This document shows, in pieces, positions 6,782 through 11,163 of a DNA stretch of 11,163 bases (positions are counted from its first letter, which is position 1; the number at the start of each line of letters is the position of its first letter). A model generated the notes under the pieces. That model worked only from the letters and a program-made list of their open reading frames with translations, did not search any database and was not told where the DNA came from. The stretch spans positions 1-11,163 of the forward strand of contig CAYOLQ010000115.1 of assembly GCA_964404825.1 (NCBI GenBank), written 5' to 3'. This DNA is from JACJXF01 sp964404825 (lineage in GTDB: Bacteria; Bacteroidota; Bacteroidia; Bacteroidales; GCA-2748055). A program made the position numbers and the translations under genes.

Positions 6782-6803
6782 ACATTTAAAGACCGTTGAA
6801 AGC

Positions 6804-6903
6804 NNNNNNNNNNNNNNNNNNNNNNNNNNNNNNNNNNNNNNNNNNNNNNNNNNNNNNNNNNNNNNNNNNNNNNNNNNNNNNNNNNNNNNNNNNNNNNNNN
6901 NNN
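6804..6903. other. Assembly gap, 100 N
   Basis: Exactly 100 undetermined bases, a conventional placeholder length. The true size is unknown and may be zero or negative, given the identical flanks. Confidence 0.98.
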
Positions 6904-6906
6904 AAT

Positions 6907-6936
6907 AAACCCGGGTGCGAAAGCACCTGGGTTTTT
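6907..6936 (+). terminator. Second copy of the tRNA terminator after the gap
   Basis: Same stem, GAAA loop and T run as at 6752-6781. It is probably the same genomic element shown twice because of the assembly junction; otherwise it would terminate another tRNA hidden in the gap. Confidence 0.6.
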
Positions 6937-6991
6937 ACATTTAAAGACCGTTGAAAGCCTGCTTTCACAAGGGATTTAAATGTAAAAACCC
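6929..6991. repeat. 17-bp inverted repeat downstream of the tRNA terminator
   Basis: GGGTTTTTACATTTAAA (6929-6945) is perfectly inverted at 6975-6991. Inside it lies a second dyad, GAAAGC-CT-GCTTTC (6953-6966). The left arm begins within the 3' strand of the tRNA terminator, so the two structures compete. It could serve as a back-up or bidirectional terminator between the tRNA and the converging reductase gene. Confidence 0.7.
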
Positions 6992-7092
6992 ATAGCAGCC
7001 GATTGAAAGTAATCTTTTATAAGTTTCTTGTGAGACCCCAGGCAGCCGTAAATAAGAAAGGAAAGCACATAATTCCTTATGACTTCATTCCT

Positions 7093-7113
7093 AATTCTAA
7101 CTTCTAAATTCTA
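7093..7113 (-). repeat. Three heptamers directly after the reductase stop codon
   Basis: On the minus strand it reads TAGAATT, TAGAAGT, TAGAATT, beginning two bases after the TAA stop of the aldo/keto reductase. It belongs to the same family as the arrays at 2121-2191 and 11124-11163. Confidence 0.8.
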
Positions 7114-7115
7114 TC

Positions 7116-8612
7116 TTATCCCACTGCCACCGACTCAGCCACCCTATCCTTCCCATCAACAACCTTCACCATATAAGCATGGACTGCATTGTCGCCAACT
7201 GTTTCTTTCCACGTAAAGGGATCTGTGGTGATCTGGGGGGTGAATGGTGTTTCGAAAACTTTATTCCCATCCCGCCATATCTCGTACGTTTTTAAAGGAG
7301 CGTCCCCGGCGTAAGCGGTGCTCCAGGCCAGGGTAATGTTTTGGGCATCACCATCTATAATGCGCGACACAGACACCTGATCGGGGGCTGTAAGCGGCCT
7401 TGCATCGGTCTGGAAATAGTTAGTCCTGCCTGCTTTCACCTTTCCGGCCATTTCCTCTATGGCAATTCTTTCATCGTAACTTAATCCGTCTGCCCCAATC
7501 TGGGAGGCAATAAGGTTATCGGTAAGCTGGCATTTTTCATTGTCATCGCTGATCTGACCGATTCCGATAATTGCAAGATGTACTCCTGGGGTCGTTAAGG
7601 AGTATTTAATTAGTTTTCTGCTCGACAATGCTTCGCTTCCTACAGTGCGGACAACATGTTCCGGTTTTCCTGACCATTCCGCTGGTTTTGTGTACATTGC
7701 GCCATCGGCAAATACCTTCATGGCAATGATTCCCATGTTTTTGGCAGAAGCAAGCGGTATCACATTGTACTGCATATTAAACATCAGCTTATCATTGGCG
7801 TTGATTGCCACAAGCATGGCGTCGAGCAGGTTGCTTCGGTCGCGCTGAATCATATACATCATCACTGAGGGATCCCAGTGACCGGAGAAGCCAATATGGC
7901 GAAGTAGTTTTTCATTTTTGGGATTTAAGCCGGTTTGGTTGGTACCGTCGCGGTAGTCGCGCAAAGCAGCAAGGGCGCCGATGCGTTCTGCGCCTGGATC
8001 AGTGTTTTCAAGACCTTCGTACATGGCATCCACCTCTTGCCGGGTTGAGACGGAGTGCATCAGAACCATATCCACATAAGCTCCTTCGGGGTAATTTCCC
8101 TGTCCGTCGCCGAACATAAAAGTGAGCGAACGCTTTAAATCGTCGATGGTATGGGTGCCCTGCTCTCCGTTGGTCCAGTTGTTAACTCCCTCTAAATTGA
8201 CATTGCCTTTTGCAAAGCGAAGATGAGTTTTGGTGGTCAGGAATATCGATTTCCTGAGCTTTTCATTGTAATTTTCCTGCCCAGGAACAAGATTTTTTAT
8301 GCGGAATGCCTGTCCGTAATATCCCTGGCTGGGACCATAGAGATTGGATGTATCGAAATAGTTGATTCCAAGTTCGAAAGCCTTGAGAATGATTTTCACG
8401 GGATCAATACCTTCGGGTGTCCACTGTATGGAAGATTGTCCGCCAAGACCCATAGTGGTAACTTCAAATCCAAGTTTTCCGAAAACACGTTTCATTGGAT
8501 TGGGAACTTTAGAGCAACTGGTAAACATTCCGGGAAGAAATGCTGTAGCAGCGGTTGCCAGGATGGTGGTTTTGGCAAATTTTCTGCGGTTCATGGGAGT
8601 GTTGATTGGCAT
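7116..8612 (-). CDS. Tat-exported aldo/keto reductase with C-terminal fibronectin-III-like domain
   Basis: Predicted NAD(P)-dependent oxidoreductase of 498 residues; plain AKRs have about 300. The N-terminus has a twin-arginine motif, N8-R9-R10-K-F-A-K, a hydrophobic stretch and F-T-S-C33, which could be a lipobox, so the enzyme is probably exported folded and may be lipid-anchored. The AKR core (about 41-400) keeps the catalytic tetrad: D87 and Y92 in Y-F-D-T-S-N-L-Y-G, K128 in L-T-T-K-T-H, and H186 in V-L-M-H-S. Residues about 407-498 (W430, Y443, W446, Y480) look like a fibronectin type III or related beta-sandwich. Such enzymes are common beside carbohydrate-degradation genes in Bacteroidota; the substrate is unknown. 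ATG 8612 is possible, but the second ATG at 8594 gives M-N-R-R-K-F, a more typical Tat start. Heptamer repeats follow the stop. Confidence 0.92.
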   Translation of the reverse strand: MPINTPMNRRKFAKTTILATAATAFLPGMFTSCSKVPNPMKRVFGKLGFEVTTMGLGGQSSIQWTPEGIDPVKIILKAFELGINYFDTSNLYGPSQGYYGQAFRIKNLVPGQENYNEKLRKSIFLTTKTHLRFAKGNVNLEGVNNWTNGEQGTHTIDDLKRSLTFMFGDGQGNYPEGAYVDMVLMHSVSTRQEVDAMYEGLENTDPGAERIGALAALRDYRDGTNQTGLNPKNEKLLRHIGFSGHWDPSVMMYMIQRDRSNLLDAMLVAINANDKLMFNMQYNVIPLASAKNMGIIAMKVFADGAMYTKPAEWSGKPEHVVRTVGSEALSSRKLIKYSLTTPGVHLAIIGIGQISDDNEKCQLTDNLIASQIGADGLSYDERIAIEEMAGKVKAGRTNYFQTDARPLTAPDQVSVSRIIDGDAQNITLAWSTAYAGDAPLKTYEIWRDGNKVFETPFTPQITTDPFTWKETVGDNAVHAYMVKVVDGKDRVAESVAVG

Positions 8613-8662
8613 TGTAGTTGATTATTAGAGGGTTTGAAGAATACAATTCATTCAATGGTATA

Positions 8663-8670
8663 CAAAATTA
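8663..8670 (-). promoter_or_regulatory. Possible -7 box of the aldo/keto reductase gene
   Basis: TAATTTTG on the minus strand fits TAnnTTTG, 50-70 nt upstream of the reductase start. No TTTG or TTG lies at the right spacing; the nearest TTG (8697-8699) is 26 bp away. Support is therefore weak in such AT-rich DNA. Confidence 0.3.
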
Positions 8671-8834
8671 ATAAAATCCCGGATTAGTTTTATTACCAAT
8701 TTAAATAACATCCTGTGGTTTGAAATGATGATTCTGATTCCTGCCTTTACCATAGTGTTAACAAATACCCCGAACTGTCAACAACTTGCTTCCAAATCCC
8801 TGATGCAATACTTATATCACTTTTTAATTATACT

Positions 8835-8842
8835 TATGTTTG
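8835..8842 (+). promoter_or_regulatory. Possible -7 box of the M15-like gene
   Basis: TATGTTTG fits TAnnTTTG and would start transcription near 8850, about 60 nt before the GTG start at 8913. There is no clear -33 TTTG at the expected distance. Confidence 0.35.
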
Positions 8843-8912
8843 TCGTGGCTGCAACAAAGAAAGTCAATGAGTTAAGCAGCAGCATAAATACGATAATAAT
8901 TCTGGTATATAC

Positions 8913-9596
8913 GTGAAGAAATCATTGAAAATAGCAGGATATATACTTTCTGCTCTCCTGTTCGCTTTGTTATTACTATACATTATAAATCCTCAGAAAA
9001 CAAGGCGTAAGGTCAGGGATATTCTTGGTCTTACATGTCTGGATTACAAACAACCTGTTTACAGCAAAAAACTTACTGACAAGGTACCGGATTATATAGC
9101 ATATTCAAGTGCCAGAGGGATAAAAAAATGCAAGGATGAGAGTGAATTACTTGCACTTGCGAAAAAAGGTTACCTGTTTGAGATCGAAAGCAACAAAGGG
9201 TATATTGTTCAGGAATTGTCGCATAGCTATCCATACCTTACTAAAAGTGCTGAATCGCTTGTGAAGGAAATTTCTAAGAGGTTTCAGAAGAAAATTTCCG
9301 GTACACGATTAAAAGGAAGTAAGTTTAAAATTACCTCCATGACCAGAACAACCGAAAAACTCAAAAAACTTCGGGGAGTCAATTCAAATGCATCACTCAA
9401 CAGTCCTCATCAATATGGAAATGCATTTGATATCAGCTACATTAAATTTTCGTCACGGAAACTTTTCTTAACCAATTGCGACGACAAATACCTGATGGAA
9501 GCTTTGGCAGAGGTTATCTGGCAGCTTCGAAAAGAGAAAAAATGCTGGGCTACTTTTGAGCGTCAGCAGAACTGTTTTCATGTTGTTGCAAGGTAG
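8913..9596 (+). CDS. Membrane-anchored M15-peptidase-like protein (DUF5715-like)
   Basis: 227 residues with a GTG start, giving M-K-K-S-L-K. One N-terminal membrane segment (about 8-26) follows a basic end, so the body should lie in the periplasm. The C-terminal half has the LAS/M15 zinc motif S-P-H166-Q-Y-G-N-A-F-D173-I-S-Y, that is HxxxxxxD, and a later H223 in C-F-H-V-V as the third ligand. R145 in S-M-T-R-T resembles the substrate-binding Arg of D-Ala-D-Ala peptidases. This fits DUF5715, from memory. In M15 enzymes an acid lies three residues before the last His; here that place is N220, so peptidase activity is uncertain. A role in cell-wall peptide cleavage or binding is inferred. It converges on the oxidoreductase gene with 9 nt between stops. 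Confidence 0.87.
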   Translation: MKKSLKIAGYILSALLFALLLLYIINPQKTRRKVRDILGLTCLDYKQPVYSKKLTDKVPDYIAYSSARGIKKCKDESELLALAKKGYLFEIESNKGYIVQELSHSYPYLTKSAESLVKEISKRFQKKISGTRLKGSKFKITSMTRTTEKLKKLRGVNSNASLNSPHQYGNAFDISYIKFSSRKLFLTNCDDKYLMEALAEVIWQLRKEKKCWATFERQQNCFHVVAR

Positions 9597-9605
9597 CTGA
9601 AGTAC

Positions 9606-11115
9606 TTAGAGTTCCCAGCCCTTGCGATATTCCCTGACAAGGTATTTATTTGCATCCGGAAGATTGGCTATTTTCATATTCACAGCATCATACTCTACCC
9701 TTTTACCTGCCCGCAATGCAACAGATCCAAGAAGTATTGTTTCTGTAACAGGTCCAGCATAAAGAAAGCTTCCGGGTGACTGGCTTCCATTCCTGAATGC
9801 ATTGATCCAAACATCATTGGTTTTTTGACCATATGCTTCAGGTGTCACTTCACCAGGTAATGCAGATTTATTTTCAGGAAGTAATACCGGATTTTCGCCT
9901 CTGAAGCCTCCGACAATAATTCCTTTTTCTCCAACAAACATCATTCCTTCCGGTGCCAGTGACTTTCCTGTTGCTGCCAGTTCATCGGGTGTTGCGGGTT
10001 TCATCCCTCCATCGTACCAGAAAAGGTCGAATGCCGGTACTAAATTTTGCTCTTTAAATTTGAAGCGAATAATACAGGATAAGGGGAAGGCCGAATTATT
10101 ATCAACTCTGGTTGCCACATTATTCTTCANNNNNNNNNNTAGTTGTTGCATAGGCTTCGGCACTGTAAGCAGGTTGGTTTATTCCGAGAGCGAGAAAAAG
10201 CGGAAAAAGGCTGTAATGTCCCATATCAGCGATACTCCCTCCACCAAAATCGTACCACCCACGGAAAACAGCATGTGTATAATTAGGGTGATAAGGCATG
10301 TCAGGTACCGGTCCCAGCCAGAGATCCCAGTTGAAACCCTTTGGAACAGGCGGGGTATCCTGAGGAACAGATTGCCACTGTGGCCATACCGGCCGGTTGG
10401 ACCAATTGTGAATTTCCTTCAGCTTACCTATAAATCCTGCATCAATCCACTTTTTTATCACATCATAATCCGGCCTTCTGCTCCAGGCAAGCAGGTGTGT
10501 GCTAACTCCTGAACTACTTGCTGTTTCAATAGTTAAGCGGGCTTCAGACATTCTGTTTGCTATAGGCTTATGGGTAACCACATGTTTCTTTAACTTCATG
10601 GAGTCCATGGCAATGGCAGCGTGCAGATGATCAGGGGTCATAATTTTGATGGCATCCAGATCCTTTTCCTTTTCCAAAAGTTCACGATAATCCTCGTATG
10701 AGGAGCATCCCTTTGAAACGCCTGATTCTTTTGACTTCCCATAATATTTCTGCACAAACTCCTGACCAACGTCGCGGCCACCGGGGATCCCGTTAAATGA
10801 CTCTCCCCAGGAATTATCATTTAGTGTTTTTCTTATAGTATCACGAACATCGTTGGCTGACCAATCGACATAATCGGTGCTGAATTTGTTGGGATCGCAA
10901 ACGGCTACAATCCTGAGAGCCGGATTTGCAATGAGAGTAGCCATTTCTCTTAGTCCCTGCGTACCGCAGCCGATATAGCCAATACTCATTTTATCACTTG
11001 GAGCAATATAACCCGGACCACCGAGTACATGTCTTGGAACGATAGAAAATGCCAGAGAAGCTGCAGCAGCGGTTCCGAGAAACTCGCGACGGTTTATTTT
11101 AGTGGATTTAGGCAT
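9606..11115 (-). CDS. Tat-exported Gfo/Idh/MocA-family oxidoreductase, interrupted by a 10-N gap
   Basis: Predicted NAD(P)-dependent sugar or cyclitol oxidoreductase of the periplasm. The Tat motif is N8-R9-R10-E-F-L-G, followed by an Ala-rich hydrophobic stretch to about residue 32. The Rossmann domain has G49-C-G51-T-Q-G54, D74 in A-V-C-D-P, T-P161-D-H-L-H and T-H-K183-P (the usual EKP lysine). The C-terminal domain contains D297-M-G-H300-Y and, after the gap, F-D-L-F-W-Y-D-G-G-M-K-P, as in homologues. Upstream and downstream parts are in different frames only because 10 N were inserted. Removing the N gives 1500 nt and one frame of 499 residues, joined as A-T-T-M-K-N-N-V, so I treat it as one intact gene, not a pseudogene. 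The substrate is unknown. The start ATG at 11115 is 8 nt from a heptamer array. Confidence 0.92.
10130..10139. other. Assembly gap, 10 N, inside the Gfo/Idh gene
   Basis: Ten undetermined bases, probably a placeholder. The coding frame needs a true gap of 0, 3, 6, 9 and so on. Zero bases gives a clean ATG (Met) codon across the join. Confidence 0.95.
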
Positions 11116-11120
11116 GGGGG

Positions 11121-11163
11121 ATTTAGAATTTAGAAGGTAGAATTTAGAAGGTAGAATTTAGAA
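11121..11163. repeat. Tandem heptamer array upstream of the Gfo/Idh gene
   Basis: TAGAATT and TAGAAGG alternate as a 14-bp unit, about 2.9 copies from 11124 to the window edge, preceded by a partial unit. It ends 8 nt before the start codon, so it occupies the place of the ribosome-binding region and perhaps the leader. The array continues beyond the window. Confidence 0.88.

Larger units (their letters stand above)
6749..6958 (+). repeat. Identical 55-bp direct repeat flanking a scaffold gap
   Basis: The 55 bases at 6749-6803 are repeated exactly at 6904-6958, ending and starting precisely at the N run. The repeated piece is the tRNA terminator plus 22 nt. Exact overlap at both contig ends, of a length commonly used as an assembly k-mer, points to an unresolved graph junction rather than a biological duplication. 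A real tandem tRNA copy cannot be excluded. Confidence 0.9.
6744..7115. other. Gene-free region between tRNA-Ser and the aldo/keto reductase
   Basis: It holds the tRNA terminator, the gap with its duplicated flanks, a long inverted repeat (6929-6991) and a heptamer array (7093-7113). The piece 6992-7092 has no supported feature beyond a small AAGGAA/TTCCTT dyad. Short open frames across the tRNA are not genes. Confidence 0.7.
8613..8912. other. Divergent promoter region between the reductase and the M15-like gene
   Basis: 300 nt with no convincing gene. It holds one -7-like box in each direction (8663-8670 minus, 8835-8842 plus). A 63-codon open frame (8725-8916) ends overlapping the next start but looks fortuitous. 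Confidence 0.55.

Noticed and set aside
6553..6799. Short open frames on both strands across the tRNA-Ser gene
   Set aside because: They translate the tRNA itself; the minus-strand product (EKGFEPLVPARVQRFSRPP) is a familiar false protein seen wherever serine tRNAs are translated.
7805..8119. 104-codon plus-strand frame, and other frames at 8223-8628
   Set aside because: They lie opposite the aldo/keto reductase, whose catalytic motifs fix the real frame.
8725..8916. 63-codon hydrophobic open frame ending in a GTGA overlap with the M15-like gene
   Set aside because: The overlap looks like translational coupling. However, the best -7 box (8835-8842) lies inside the frame, the protein matches nothing I know, and its hydrophobicity is expected from T-rich intergenic DNA. 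Conservation could revive it.
10060..10512. 150-codon plus-strand frame across the 10-N gap
   Set aside because: Antisense to the Gfo/Idh gene, and it depends on translating the N run.
9606..11115. Two separate genes or a frameshifted pseudogene for the Gfo/Idh oxidoreductase
   Set aside because: The only break is the N placeholder. Removing it restores one frame with continuous family motifs.

Overview
The window looks like a draft-assembly fragment from a Bacteroidota genome, probably a Bacteroidales/Marinilabiliales-type environmental lineage. This rests on protein families (HtpG, HU, a Bacteroidota-type TrmH, a LytTR response regulator, a DUF5715-like protein, Tat-exported AKR and Gfo/Idh enzymes), on AT-rich intergenic DNA, on the absence of obvious Shine-Dalgarno sequences, and on promoter-like matches to the Bacteroidota sigma-ABfr consensus (TTTG, about 19 bp, TAnnTTTG). 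Two runs of N (100 and 10 bases) mark scaffold joins.

Layout. Positions 1-2036 (minus) hold nearly all of htpG, whose 3' end runs off the window. Positions 2181-4986 (minus) look like one operon, transcribed as LytTR response regulator, then class III aminotransferase, then an exported protein of unknown function. It ends in a large inverted array of short heptamer repeats. Positions 5258-6269 (minus) hold trmH and an HU gene. HU has the best promoter in the window and a strong terminator, which lies across the apparent TTG start of trmH. A tRNA-Ser(UGA) gene lies on the plus strand at 6657-6743 and is followed by its own terminator. A 100-N gap comes next, flanked on both sides by the same 55 bp. 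Positions 7116-8612 (minus) encode a Tat-exported aldo/keto reductase with a C-terminal fibronectin-III-like domain. Positions 8913-9596 (plus) encode a membrane-anchored M15/DUF5715-like protein. Positions 9606-11115 (minus) encode a Tat-exported Gfo/Idh/MocA oxidoreductase, split only by a 10-N gap. Deleting that gap restores one 499-residue frame.

How the genes relate. The left half is housekeeping: chaperone, nucleoid protein, tRNA modification and a tRNA. It includes one small regulator-metabolic operon with no sensor kinase in view. The right half is envelope-related, with two Tat-exported NAD(P)-type redox enzymes, as is common in polysaccharide-degrading Bacteroidota, around a membrane-anchored peptidase-like protein.

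No clearly new biological system is visible. The most interesting non-gene signal is a dispersed heptamer repeat (TAGAATT/TAGAAGG) found at three gene ends. In one case it supplies a gene's last codons and stop. The other points worth checking are the assembly joins, the trmH start inside a terminator, small palindromes near gene starts, and the missing expected acidic residue in the M15-like protein.
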